NCBI RefSeq assembly: GCF_026262505.1
Contig: NC_067206.1
Span: forward strand, 22,397,896-22,461,895
DNA from: Trichomonas vaginalis G3
Taxonomy: Eukaryota > Parabasalia > Trichomonadida > Trichomonadidae
Reading direction: 5' to 3'
DNA length: 64,000 bases
This document shows positions 9,446-20,800 of the stretch, in pieces (the first letter of the stretch is position 1; each line of letters starts with the position of its first letter). Made by a program: the position numbers and the translations under genes. Below the pieces are notes generated by a model, which saw only the letters and a list, made by a program, of their open reading frames with translations, had not been told where the DNA came from and did no database searches.

Positions 9446-12404
9446 AGTTCTAAGAAAATTTTATATAAAATTCTAAAATTATTATCGATTAAAAACGCTG
9501 AGTTAGAAGAATAGATAAATACTTGATCGTTTAATGTTTATGTACTCAATTGAAATTATGAACGATCAGGATAACTCAATTTTATCAATATTTTATTAAT
9601 TATTAGCTTATATGATCATATTGCTCAATAATTAAATAAATATTGATTGATAATTGAATAGTTTATGTAAATAATTTTGATAGAGCACGATCAGCATATT
9701 CAAATTTAAGTTGATCAATTTTCTTTCAAATTGATAATGAGCCATATTTTATTCATTTAGTTTGTCCATCTAAAATATAATAACTTTGGTCGACCAAATA
9801 TTTAATCGTCCTATAATGACGATAAAATATATTTTCTGAACATTGCTTCATATATCGAAATCACTGAGCGTCTGACTAATAACAGCTTAACTTTTTATTG
9901 GATTTACTTTAATTTGCACTATCGAGAAATTGTTATTGAAAAATTACGATCTGTCTGCTTCATGAATTTGATAAAACATTCATTCTTTTAAAAATGCTCA
10001 ATAGCCATCAATTCTTATAATAAAGATGCTTAGTACATTAATTCTTTGAATTATGGCATAACACAATTGCTTGATGTCAAGTTGTGATTTGATTCTCCAT
10101 ATTTTCTTGCTTTTATAAAGCTGTAATTCCTACAAATGTATCAGTGCAGTATTATATAGAAGAATTGCTTCTATGGGTTGACAAATTATGTTTTTCAAAA
10201 TTTCATATAAATGAATTATAAGTACCCATGAAAAAGTTTGAAACCTTGTAATAACAGCCTTGCAAAATAGAAAGTTTATGATGAGTTTTCTCAATAGAAC
10301 ACAAAAAGCAACAGAGAATGATTTATGAATTGGAATAACACGTACTGATCGATAAATTTTCAAAGTTGATGTTATTAGTTAACCTTTTGATGAGAATGTT
10401 AATAATAGGATTGAAATTAAAATCACAGATCTGAAAATCATTATTTATGATTCTTTATCAACTGTCGTTTTATTACGCCTGAACTAATATTAATTACAAG
10501 CAATTTATTTTCTAATTTTGAAAGAATATTTGTGAGATTTTTGAAAAATAGCAATTGACTCAACATGTCAATACCATAGTAGGTAATTTATTTAAACTAA
10601 GCAAAATAGTTGAATTTTTGTTTAGATTTTCGCTGATCATTTGTAAACGCGAAAAATGATTCGAAATAAAAGGTACATTCACTAGGCGATAACAGTAAAA
10701 TGGGATGAAAATAGGATAAATAGCATCCCTATATAGTGCCTAACAATATTTATACGGGCCAAAAAAATTTGGCTAGAGATTTGGCGAGTTAGAAAATTTA
10801 GAAAATTGAGAGGGATTTTTATTTTTGAATTTTTTTTGGAAAGTTAAAATTGCGATTAAAAATCGATTTCCAGGAGAACTAAGCATCTCATCATATATTT
10901 AAATCGATAAAAATATTAAATAATAGTTGAATAGTATAACAACGTGAAATTATGGCTGAATCTACAGAAAAAATGAACATATTTGACATTTTTGAAAATT
11001 CATACGTTAGATGGTGACAGACTCATAAACGATACTTTAGCTAAGATTGATATATGGTTTCAACAACACATGGTTAAAATCGTAAAAATATTTTAGATTT
11101 CAAAAAGATATATATGGTAATATAATGGAACAAAGTCAACAAATAGCATGTTAAATATGTTATAATTAACTTTTTATTAGATCCAATAGTAGATATCGAA
11201 TGGTTTCCAGCTTTATGGTTAAATATTTTCTTTTCGAGCTTCTCTTTAACTGTTGTATTAAGGTTGTAAATTTTTGATGCTAGAAACTATGGAATCTTCT
11301 TTGCTGCTGCATTTTTCTTGAGAGTTCTTGCAATTTCGAATAGATCTGCGCATTGTATGAAATGGAGGCTTTAAAATATCTTGAAAACAGAATAGGACTG
11401 CTTTTCCAAAGGAATGCTTACTTGTAAATCAGAGAGTTTCAAAATTGAGATCAAGATTATCATCATAACTTTCGATTTTACTGCGAAAAAGGAAGACAAG
11501 TAATTAACAAATCATTTACTGTTGTTCATCAAAAGAAGAAAACTTTGATAACAACTAATGATGATAAAATCAAGCTATCTTTTAATATTTTAAATTGATA
11601 AGACATTCAAAATATTTGAATGGTTTAAAATATTTTCTTTTAATTTCTATAAGATATTATCATGATTATATAATAAAATTTAAATTTTTATTCAAAAAGG
11701 CAATATTTCAAACTTTTAATTTCAAAAATCTTAATTCTGCAATAAGTGTATTTAATTGTAGCAAATTTAATGATCTTTCGTCATGCTTAGCAATTTGGAA
11801 CTCATAAATTAATGATTTCTTCAAAAGTCAATAATTCTCTAGTAACTTTTCTTCAAACCCTAACCATTATATTATAGGTATAATGGAGAATAATTGCAAA
11901 GAAAGATAGCCGAATTTACTGGGTAGTTCTTGTGATGCGAAATAATTGCAAATTAACACCTAGTTTTAACAGCATCAATCTCTTTTTGCTCTCATTTAAA
12001 TGCATTCGCACACTTTAATTTTGAAATATAAGAGTTTTGGAAATTATCAAATTTATCTGCTCAAATACTATAGATCTTCATAAGTGTTAATAGAATCATT
12101 AGCCTTACATATAGTGTTTAATATAATGATGCACATTATACTGGGATTCATTCCTTATTCATCTAGTTATTATAAGATTTACAACTCCATGAAAATTTAA
12201 AATTTTGTCAAAAATAGTGAATGTACCTTTTCGAAATGATGTTGTTAATAATAATGTTTCGTAATAAATTTTAATATTTATTGCCAAGAATGCCTGTAAT
12301 TCTAAAAATATTTTACGATTAATTAGTTGTTCTCCATTTTCCGAAAATATTATAAAATTAGAATTATTTGCGAGTACTAACTTAAATTTTCTTGTTTAAT
12401 ATAT
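9446..12404. other. Gene-poor AT-rich region with an inverted repeat pair
   Basis: No convincing gene. The open frames seen are under 80 codons with no family features. A 17-bp perfect inverted pair (AAAAGGTACATTCACTA at 10668-10684 and its reverse complement at 12215-12231) brackets 1.56 kb and could mark the ends of another old non-autonomous element; I could not find a clear target duplication. Confidence 0.4.
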
Positions 12405-12408
12405 TTAA

Positions 12409-12792
12409 GGGTGGCTTCCGACCAAACTGTCACTTTTTGGCCCAAGTGAGAAAATTTCGTAATTTATAACCAAGTTTTTTAAAATCTATATTTAATAAAG
12501 ATTCTATTTTTCTTATTAAATTTCAAAAATGAGGGGGTTCGGAATCGTCCACAAATTGCCGAAAGGGTTTTTGCCAGTTTTGAATCCGCTTATTTTTATC
12601 GACCAAAATTATAATAAATATAATTTTCGATAAGTATTCTACCCAAATGATTCTTCAAAAAATATAGAGGAGCTTTATGAATAACTCAAAATCCGGGAAA
12701 CTCAATATTCAACGAGAAAAACGCTTAACGAATCTCACTTTTGGTGTAAACATCACAAAAAATTGAGAGAGCTTTCTGGTCGGAAGCCTCCC
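12409..12792. mobile_element. MITE, 384 bp, TTAA flanks
   Basis: GGGTGGCTTCCGACCA (12409-12424) and TGGTCGGAAGCCTCCC (12777-12792) form a 16-bp terminal inverted repeat with one mismatch. TTAA borders both sides (12405-12408 and 12793-12796). TTAA is the piggyBac-type target. The same sequence can also be read as TA flanks with a 17-bp repeat starting AGGG, which would suit Tc1/mariner. There is no coding content. Confidence 0.65.
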
Positions 12793-13053
12793 TTAACGAT
12801 CACGAATCAATTCATTTTTGCCAACATTCAATAATCTGCTTTTATTTGTTGAATCCTTGTATTATTTATTAGGTATTATATTTTTCATGTCACCTTTGAT
12901 AATACAAAATTTGAGACTATTCAATCGAAATTGAAATTTCAATAATGATGATTTCGATAACTAATTTAATTCTCAATTATATGCTAATAATAAACTATAC
13001 AACATCATGTATTACCATTTCAAAACATTTCAATTATAATTTTATTTCAAACA

Positions 13054-13965
13054 ATGGAATCTCACGAAGCTAACTGGGGATGCAAATACTATGGAAAAGA
13101 TTTCGAAGTGAAAGTAGGCAATCTTAATTTGATTGGACAGTCCTATGAAGATGTACAAGGCGAACCGCGCCTTATTTATGTTTTCGTTCATGGATTAGGT
13201 GTTTCTCTAACATTTAAGCATGATTTCTATCCAATTGTTAATAGTATGGGAGGTGTTGCATTCGCTTGTGATCATATTGGTCACGGAAGATCTCCAGGCG
13301 ATAGAGTTTCTTGCCAAATCCCTGAAATTGTCGAGGAAACACAAAAGGTTATTCAACTTGCAAAAGAAAAATATCCAAACTTACCAGTAATTCTTCACGG
13401 CCACTCCATGGGAGGACTCACTGTTGTTTCTTTAGCTATGAATCATCCAGATTTTGTCAGAGACAATATTAAAGCAATGATTGTCGAATGCCCATGGATT
13501 TCACAATGCCCACAAAAACCAGTAGGATGGTTTACAAGAAACGCTGTTAAGTTGATTTCGAAATGCTTCTCAACAATGAGAATAGAAAGTGGTGTTGCTT
13601 CAGTCTGCGAATATGAAGAAGAGAGCTGGAGGAACATGCACCTTCAAGACGAGTACAGATATTCTTTCTTGACACCTAGATTATTTACATCTGTTGAAAA
13701 CGAAAAGATATACGTAAATGCCAATCCTGATAAGTTCCCCAAGGATGTTCCAACATTATTCCTTCAGGGAAAGAAAGATATTTTAGTTCATCCAGAACAA
13801 AACATTGATTGGATGCAGAAAGTTATTAATGCTTCACCTGATGCTCCATTCTCTTACAAATCATACGAAATTGGATCACATGTTCTCTTGAAATGCAAAT
13901 GCAGGAAGCAGGTCATTGATGATATATTCGAGTTCATCAATAAATATATAAATCCTGCACAGTAA
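13054..13965 (+). CDS. Alpha/beta hydrolase, monoglyceride-lipase-like
   Basis: 303 residues, the usual length for this family (Hydrolase_4, monoacylglycerol lipase/lysophospholipase type). The oxyanion-side motif is VFVHGLGV (about residues 47-54). DHIGHGRSPGDR follows, then the nucleophile elbow HGHSMGG with Ser118. The acid is Asp242 in LQGKKDILVHP and the base is His276 in EIGSHVLLK. All three catalytic residues are in place. Such enzymes release fatty acids from mono- or lysoglycerolipids; the actual substrate is unknown. There is no signal peptide, so it is likely cytosolic. The ATG at 13054 has an A-rich leader. The gene stands alone between a gene-poor stretch and tRNA-Glu. Confidence 0.85.
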   Translation: MESHEANWGCKYYGKDFEVKVGNLNLIGQSYEDVQGEPRLIYVFVHGLGVSLTFKHDFYPIVNSMGGVAFACDHIGHGRSPGDRVSCQIPEIVEETQKVIQLAKEKYPNLPVILHGHSMGGLTVVSLAMNHPDFVRDNIKAMIVECPWISQCPQKPVGWFTRNAVKLISKCFSTMRIESGVASVCEYEEESWRNMHLQDEYRYSFLTPRLFTSVENEKIYVNANPDKFPKDVPTLFLQGKKDILVHPEQNIDWMQKVINASPDAPFSYKSYEIGSHVLLKCKCRKQVIDDIFEFINKYINPAQ

Positions 13966-14161
13966 TCCGGCTTATGTAGTATATCTAAAAAAATGAATTT
14001 AATTTTTAATATTTTTATTCTTTTACAAAACAATTAGAAGAAGTGATCTTATTGCCAAATAATCGCTTGCAGATGTCTTGTTTAGTTATTATTACATTTA
14101 TTTCAATAATGAATTTTAAGATTTTCATTTATTAATAGAATTGGAATTTAAATTATGTAAA

Positions 14162-14233
14162 TCCGATATCGTTCAGCGGTTAGGATATGTGGTTTTCATC
14201 CACAGGATCGGGGTTCGATTCCCCGTATCGGAA
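14162..14233 (+). tRNA. tRNA-Glu (UUC)
   Basis: A full cloverleaf can be drawn. The acceptor stem is TCCGATA/TATCGGA and the D-arm is within TCGTTCAGCGGTTAGGATA. The anticodon stem TGTGG/CCACA has the loop TTTTCAT, giving anticodon TTC. The T-arm is CGGGG/CCCCG with loop TTCGATT. No intron. The CCA end is not encoded, as usual for eukaryotes. Confidence 0.95.
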
Positions 14234-14243
14234 AAAATTTTAA

Positions 14244-14253
14244 TTTTTTTTTT
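14244..14253 (+). terminator. Pol III terminator of tRNA-Glu
   Basis: A run of ten T starts 11 bases after the discriminator base of the tRNA, a standard RNA polymerase III stop. Confidence 0.8.
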
Positions 14254-14400
14254 CAGTTGCTCCGGCAACTTATGATAAAAAAGCCTAACTGTAAAAGAAT
14301 TTTATGAAAACATAAATAGCATAGATCAAATAGAAATAAATTTTTATAGTATGATTATTAAAAGGTAAAATTAACATTTCAAGATTGAATCTTCCTTGAA

Positions 14401-16311
14401 TTAAAACTTGGCAATTCTGACGTCGAGGAGGATCTGTTGAGCTCTTTGGAGAGCATCAACAATCTGGCGGCATGAAATTCTCTTCTTTGTAATTGAAGGA
14501 TCTTCTTGAACGAGTTGCAAACTGTCGGCTGCGTTGAAGACATCCTTAATCATTGCTGGTCTGAGCATGTCGGATGACTTCTGAACGATCAAGTGGATGA
14601 TTGTTTTTGGAATGACATCTTTAATTTGTTCACTGATGATGTTAAAGTAGTCTTGGGCAGAGACCTGTAGTTCTCTGAGTTCTTCTCCTTGGTGCTGAGT
14701 GTAATTCTTTGAGCTTCCGAAGAGTGTTGAAATTGAACATGGATCTAAGATCGGAGGCCTTACAGGAAGAGGTCTTTCTCTTAAATTCTTTGCCTTATGA
14801 GCGAACAATCTCTCATTTCCTCTGAAATCTGGTCTCTTGTTGTTAATAAATGATCTTTCAGCATCAATGAGGTCGTTAATGAATTGCCTGCATTCTGGGA
14901 TGCATCTTCTGATGCAATCATCGACAACTGCTCTGATGGCGCCATCGAGAACGTTGAATCTGTCTAATTCCATAAATTTGACTTCGGTGTGGAGATCAAA
15001 GAGAATTTCAACGACATCGTCAATGGCTGCAAGAGAAGGTTCTTTAAATTGGTCAATAATATGAGCGCAGATGTGATCGTAAGCGTCATTTGGAGTAAAG
15101 ATAGGAACAGCAATTCCTGTATGGTTCTTGATTTGATTGTAGAGGCTCTTGATCTCGACTCCATTCAGACCTGGGAGTGAATCAATCTTCGTATTGAATT
15201 TATCAGCGAATAAAGTTGCGATACGACCGCCATGAGCATTTTTAGCTTCTTTTCCATCACAACCTCTTCCATTGAGATAGTTATTGAATATTTCGAGGTA
15301 TTTCGAAATAACATCCAATATGAAGGCGTTTAATGTTGCATTATTATGGGTTGGATCAGAACCATAGCCTTCAAGCTCTTTAAGCTTGTCCTCAAGCATT
15401 GTCTGGATCTTATGGCGTAAAGCAGGCATTGATGTCCTGATGTGGTCCATAAGTAATCTATTAAGGACAGTTGTAAGATACTTAGTACCGCAGTGATCCG
15501 CAAGGTCTGAGTAGTCACGATGATTTTCGAAGAACTCTCTTTCTAATTGCCTTGCTTTTTCCATTGGCATTTTTGTATTAATTGCTTGTTGAGATCTGTT
15601 AACAACCCCGATGTAACCGAGCTTGAGTGGGTATATGCGATTTTCAAGGACTTCTCTTGCATTTGTTCCTTTGTCCATGATATCAATCTTTGTTATGACA
15701 CCAATTGTTCTATCACCCTTTGGATCGACTTCTCTAGCAAGTCTCAATGCATCTGAGTTTGCGATATCTGCATTTGCTGGAGTAACTGCGAGAATTAAGC
15801 ATTCAGGTTTGTCAACGAAAGATTTAACCATGTCATGGATATCTTGGACAATCGATGCTGGTTGTCCATCAATAGCAACTTTAACAAGACCAGGTAAATC
15901 GACTAATGTAAGGTTGAGAACATTTGCCGACCAAAGTTTTAATCTGATTGGATCTTTGGAAACATTTCTTCCTGAACCAGTAACTCTATCTGTTTCTTTG
16001 ATAATTTCGTCGTTTATTTTGTTGAAATCTGTGAAAATCTCGCCTGGCTTATGAGCAAATTCTCCATACTCTTGTGGCTTTCCTTTTTCTGGAGCCTTGT
16101 CAAGATGGACAAGCTGTAAAATAAGAGGACGACGTGTGACAATGCCAGAACCACGTGGCAAGAAATCACGTCCTACGACAGCCTCTAAAACTGAGGATTT
16201 ACCTGAACTTTGGCTACCAACAACAGCTATTTGTGGAAGCGATATGACATCGGAGCCAACTGTGGAAAAAACATCTTGGAGACTGTTAATAATAGGAATT
16301 AAATCCTCCAT
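14401..16311 (-). CDS. Dynamin-related GTPase
   Basis: 636 residues from the ATG at 16309-16311, where the conserved start MEDLIPIINSLQDVF of dynamins begins. An upstream in-frame ATG at 16365 would add 18 unlikely residues. The GTPase domain holds G1 GSQSSGKS (32-39), G2 VTRRPL (58-63), G3 DLPG (138-141) and G4 TKID (207-210). The stalk/middle follows, and the GTPase effector domain ends the protein (ISEQIKDVIPKTIIHLIV...). There is no PH or proline-rich domain, as in Vps1/Dnm1-type proteins, and it is a little shorter than those because insert B is small. Such GTPases sever membranes; in trichomonads they have been linked to hydrogenosome division, and endocytic or vacuolar roles are alternatives. 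The Maverick lies 170 bp upstream of its start. Confidence 0.95.
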   Translation of the reverse strand: MEDLIPIINSLQDVFSTVGSDVISLPQIAVVGSQSSGKSSVLEAVVGRDFLPRGSGIVTRRPLILQLVHLDKAPEKGKPQEYGEFAHKPGEIFTDFNKINDEIIKETDRVTGSGRNVSKDPIRLKLWSANVLNLTLVDLPGLVKVAIDGQPASIVQDIHDMVKSFVDKPECLILAVTPANADIANSDALRLAREVDPKGDRTIGVITKIDIMDKGTNAREVLENRIYPLKLGYIGVVNRSQQAINTKMPMEKARQLEREFFENHRDYSDLADHCGTKYLTTVLNRLLMDHIRTSMPALRHKIQTMLEDKLKELEGYGSDPTHNNATLNAFILDVISKYLEIFNNYLNGRGCDGKEAKNAHGGRIATLFADKFNTKIDSLPGLNGVEIKSLYNQIKNHTGIAVPIFTPNDAYDHICAHIIDQFKEPSLAAIDDVVEILFDLHTEVKFMELDRFNVLDGAIRAVVDDCIRRCIPECRQFINDLIDAERSFINNKRPDFRGNERLFAHKAKNLRERPLPVRPPILDPCSISTLFGSSKNYTQHQGEELRELQVSAQDYFNIISEQIKDVIPKTIIHLIVQKSSDMLRPAMIKDVFNAADSLQLVQEDPSITKKRISCRQIVDALQRAQQILLDVRIAKF

Positions 16312-16475
16312 TTTTTTTAATTGAATTATGTCAAAATATATAAAAGTGACGAGTCGGCTCTTCATCGGGGATTGCAGCCGTTTCTATTGATGTTAAAAAT
16401 AGCTCTGATATTGATTAAAGAATATTTCTATTTAGTTATTTTTGAAAAACGAGATAGGCAAACTTTCTTCCATCA

Positions 16476-16481
16476 ATTGTC
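16476..16481. repeat. Target site duplication, left (ATTGTC)
   Basis: ATTGTC directly abuts the left end of the Maverick and is repeated at its right end. A 5-6 bp duplication is the known product of Polinton integrases. Confidence 0.9.
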
Positions 16482-16575
16482 AGTAGTAGGATAGGATGGG
16501 TTTTGTGACTTTTTTTGTTACATCTATATATAGACGATGCATTAAAATATATTTATAAATCATTTTAAAATTAAA
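16482..16575 (+). repeat. Maverick terminal inverted repeat, left
   Basis: Matches the reverse complement of 35835-35928 base for base as far as I can follow. It starts AGTAGTAGGATAGGATGGG. Confidence 0.92.
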
Positions 16576-16607
16576 TTTATTTTTTTATTTTTTTAATTCG
16601 TAAGAAA

Positions 16608-17567
16608 ATGAGTATAACAACTAATTCATTGAAATCTTTAAAGTTCACTAATTCAGAATTAGAAAATATTTTAGAAAATTTTGGAGACGGTTCTTATCCA
16701 ACATATATGCAGAATGTGAAAGAGTTTTCCAGATTGTTGAATGAATTTAAATATAACGGACCAATTACTAAAAAGGCTATAATGAGATATTTATATCCCA
16801 AAAAAGTTGAAAAACAGGAGAATATTCCTCTTTATGGTCCAGAGGACCTGGGCTCAGAGAGCCTTGAAACACCTCCTGAATATTTTGAAGAAAAAATTAA
16901 ACAAGATGAATATTATAACGATGAGATTGAGAAATTGGAACAATTAAGAAATGAAATAGATGAAAAAATTAAGGAATTAAGAAATGCTGAGAATGAAGTA
17001 GAGGGTTTAATGAATATCCCAGCTTCAGAATCAGAAGTTCAAAAATCACATGAGGAAAGATATAAAAATTACTTTTTGGAATCTACTAAAAATTTATTAG
17101 ATGGTGATATTGACGAAACACTTTCAGAAGAAGGCACAAAATTTATTCATAAACATAAGTTACAATTTATTGACGATGGAGATTATCCATGTATATCACT
17201 TTCACCACCTTTAGATTCTGAGAAATTCAAAAAAGCACTGAAAAATGTAACATATGCAACAAATACGATTAAGAAAGAAGACCATGATATTTACACAAAT
17301 TATTATTTAAATAAATGCACAGGTGTTGATAAAGTTTTTGATTTATTAGATAAAATATCAAAAGAAACCATTGGAACCTATAAAATTTTGTGTGATTGTG
17401 GTTTCATTATTGAAGATACCAATAATGTTTCATATGAAAGAACAGCACCGAAGGAAGACGAAGTGGAAAGGTCTATACCATTCGTTATTAAGAATATAAA
17501 AGATATGAAAACGTATAAGCATTATATTTATTCATTTATTTCAGAAAAAATGGAAGCAACCACATAA
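16608..17567 (+). CDS. Maverick protein of unknown role, first gene (319 aa)
   Basis: Family not recognised. 319 residues, strongly charged, no signal peptide or membrane span. Residues about 90-140 (YYNDEIEKLEQLRNEIDEKIKELRNAENE) form a clear coiled coil. Later there is a CDCG pair and a mixed alpha/beta C-terminal part (SIPFVIKNIKDMKTYKHYIYSF). It is the first gene after the left terminal repeat and is followed by a 238-bp gap before the polymerase. Its leader ends in the element-wide T-rich block (TTTTTTAATTCGTAAGAAAATG). Position next to the polymerase would suit a replication accessory or terminal-protein role, but nothing in the sequence proves it. Confidence 0.75.
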   Translation: MSITTNSLKSLKFTNSELENILENFGDGSYPTYMQNVKEFSRLLNEFKYNGPITKKAIMRYLYPKKVEKQENIPLYGPEDLGSESLETPPEYFEEKIKQDEYYNDEIEKLEQLRNEIDEKIKELRNAENEVEGLMNIPASESEVQKSHEERYKNYFLESTKNLLDGDIDETLSEEGTKFIHKHKLQFIDDGDYPCISLSPPLDSEKFKKALKNVTYATNTIKKEDHDIYTNYYLNKCTGVDKVFDLLDKISKETIGTYKILCDCGFIIEDTNNVSYERTAPKEDEVERSIPFVIKNIKDMKTYKHYIYSFISEKMEATT

Positions 17568-17805
17568 ACATCATCTCATCATTTTATAGCTATTCATACA
17601 TTCCTTTTCAAAGTTGTGAAATTAAATAAGACAGGAATTAGATTTAATGTATCAGGGTACGCATTCTTGAGTAAATTAAAATGTATTCGTCACGTCGCAG
17701 ATGATAAAAATTTATGTGTTCTTAATTCATTTTATGGACTTTAGCCCTGGACTCTCTGAGTCTCGGACTTTAAAAAAAATAAACTTTATTTTTATTCTTA
17801 CATAA

Positions 17806-20800
17806 ATGAACAAAAATGGAACAGCTAAAATGAATGATAATCAAATAAGAGCCGAAGGTAGAAGGTTATTTAAACGCTTCTATAACATTCCTGATGGTGT
17901 TAATCCTAAAACTCGTAGAAGTTATTTAAATGAAGCCATAGATGCATATGAAGGATTTGACATTTCATCAGAAAGTGAGAGGTTAGCAAGAATGTTAAAT
18001 GTTAATATTGATTTCTATTATTGTGATCCTCAACCAGAAGACGTAGACATTAACAAGGTAGACTTTCCATTAGTGGAATCAATAATGATAGATCCAGAAT
18101 TTGAAACAGTAAATATTTTATTAACACAGAGTCCATGTGGAAAACTTCACGCTGACAGAATAACAGACGTTGAAGCACTCACAGGATATAAAGTTTGCCC
18201 CTTTTGCAAAGAAGAAGTATATTCTATCCGTGATGATCCAGAAAGGAAAAACCAAAGAAGATTTTTAAAACATTGTGAGAAATGTAAAGAAAATAATGGA
18301 AGATTAATTCAAGACGTTCAATTGCAAAACACACAACAACCATATGCACCACATATTACGAAACAGAAGATATATCAATGGCTATTAGCACATAATTTGC
18401 AGGAATATTATAAACCAACAAGATATTATATTACTTTTGACTTCGAAACATTAGAGACTAAAGAAGAATTACAACTTTCTGAGTGTGCAACTTTAAACGC
18501 TTACTTAAAACCATTCATGGTATCATCAACGGTTAAATTAAACGATAAAACATATACGAGGAATTTTTGCTTAACTTCGAGTGATTCTTTTATTTCTGAT
18601 TGGATTGAGTTTTTATTTTCAACCTGTTCATTAGTTGCTAAATCAAATATTGAACAATATGAAGAATTAATGAAGTCGCAAACGGACCAAACGGCGGGGA
18701 CTTTGTCTCATACATTAAATGAGAAACAAAAGGAAGCAATGAAAGAGCTTTTAGATGAAGAATTTAATAAAGTGAATATCATTGGTTTTAATTCGGGAAA
18801 GTTTGATTTAAATTTAATTCTTCGTGATTTAAATACTGCAAAATGGAAGATAAAATCAATGCTGGGTTCTTCTTCTCAATTTAAGCAAGTCATAGTAAAG
18901 AAAACAAACTGTCCATATGAATTAAGATTTATTGACATCAGAAATTATATAGCGGGTGGAACATTAGACCAATTCACTCAAGATTTCGGAAACAATAAAT
19001 CACGTGTTAAATCCTTTTTCCCTTATCAATTCATCACATGGGAGAATTACGAAGATGAATTATATAAAAAGGAACCATTCACTCAAGATTCATTTTATTC
19101 AGCATTAACACAAGAAACAATATCCGATTCAGATTATCAAATATATCTCAATGATGCTAAAAACTTTAAGAATAGATTAGAATATTTTATTCATTATTGC
19201 AATAAAGATGTTGAAATTATGATTGACCCAATCGATAAAATTATTGAAGAAACATTTGTTTATAAAATTGACATGCTTCATAATCTTTCTTTATCATCGA
19301 ATGCTTCAATGATTCGTTACGCTTTAGCATATAAAGACTTTAATCCTAATGAAAAATATCCTGAGGAAGAGATAGAATCAAGTTTTGAATTAACAAAAAA
19401 GTATTGGAAATATAAAATTGAATCATATAAGAAACAAGATAAAAAAGCAGAAAGGGATACTAAAAACAATGTTTCAATGGATGACTATCAATACTATCAC
19501 GATTTAATCCTTTCATCTAAATGCAAAATGTGTGGTAAAGCGTTTACATATGCAAATAAACCAACATTGGATAGAATAGATAATGAAAAACCACATACCA
19601 AAGAAAATTGTCAGTTAATGTGTTGTTATTGCAATGTCGTAAAATCAAATAAAGATGAAGATGTTCAACGTTTAAGAATCAATTTAAGAAATTATGCATT
19701 AAAAAATAATTTACCAATGACTTTAGATTCAGTTGAAGCTTATCACATTCTCCGTAATGGAATTACTGGTGGTTTATCAAATGTTCAACATAGAGTAAAT
19801 CTTAAAGGAATCACGCACATTAATAAACTTGCATATAATCCAGAAACTAAAACTGTATCAAATGAGGACACCACCAACATTATGACTCATTTCGTTGGTG
19901 TTGATTTTAATTCATTATATCCTTCATCATTTTCATCTAATCCCCATGATTTCATTCAATATACTGACCATAAAATGTATATGCCGGGAAGATTGAATGG
20001 TGTTATCATTTGTGATACAGCAACAAAGAAAGCAAAAGCACTGGGAATAATTAAGAAGAAAAATACTTTATTCGTGGCTGAAGTAAAGGGTCACATTGAT
20101 GAAAAATACATTAATGATTACATAAACTTTTTACCGATAATAAGAAACTTAGATATTATCACAGATGAAAAAACAATTGGCAGTTTTATGTATAATTCCA
20201 TGAAATCAAACAATCTACCGGTTGACCAGAAACAGAGGAAATTAACTCAGTTAGCATCAACATACAACCAATATCAACCATTTTCTTCTTATTATCTTTG
20301 GTATCTAATAGACAGATTTCATTTTATCATTGATGATATTCAATCAATTTTAACATTTACGAAAAACACTTGCTTTAATGAATTTGCGAAAGAATTTATG
20401 AACGAAAGACAAAAGGCTGAATTAGAAGGAAATAAAGGAAAAAGTTTATTTTGCAAGATTTCGCTTAATGGATCATATGGTTACGATGCAATGAATACAC
20501 AAAATTACGCAAAGACTAAAATAATGAATGCACAGAAGTCACGCGTTGCATGTATGTCAAATAAGTTTAAAAACATAAGAGAAATAGGTGAAGATACATA
20601 TCAAGTGATGCTTAAAGATAGATTTTATAGATGTGATACATGTTTACAAGAGGCATTCTTCACTTTAGATAATGCTAAATACTGGTATTTGGTTTTCATT
20701 TATGATTTTATGTATAAATGCATGGATGTTAATCGTTTTCATTTCATTGAAGGTGATACTGATTCATCTTATTGGGCAATCGCTGGCGACCCAAATCTTC

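Noticed and set aside
10130-11807. Small frames of 70-77 codons in the gene-poor region
   Set aside because: AT-rich chance frames with no domain, no Inr and no conserved neighbour.
14989-16054. Plus-strand frames inside the dynamin gene
   Set aside because: Shadows of the well-conserved minus-strand GTPase.
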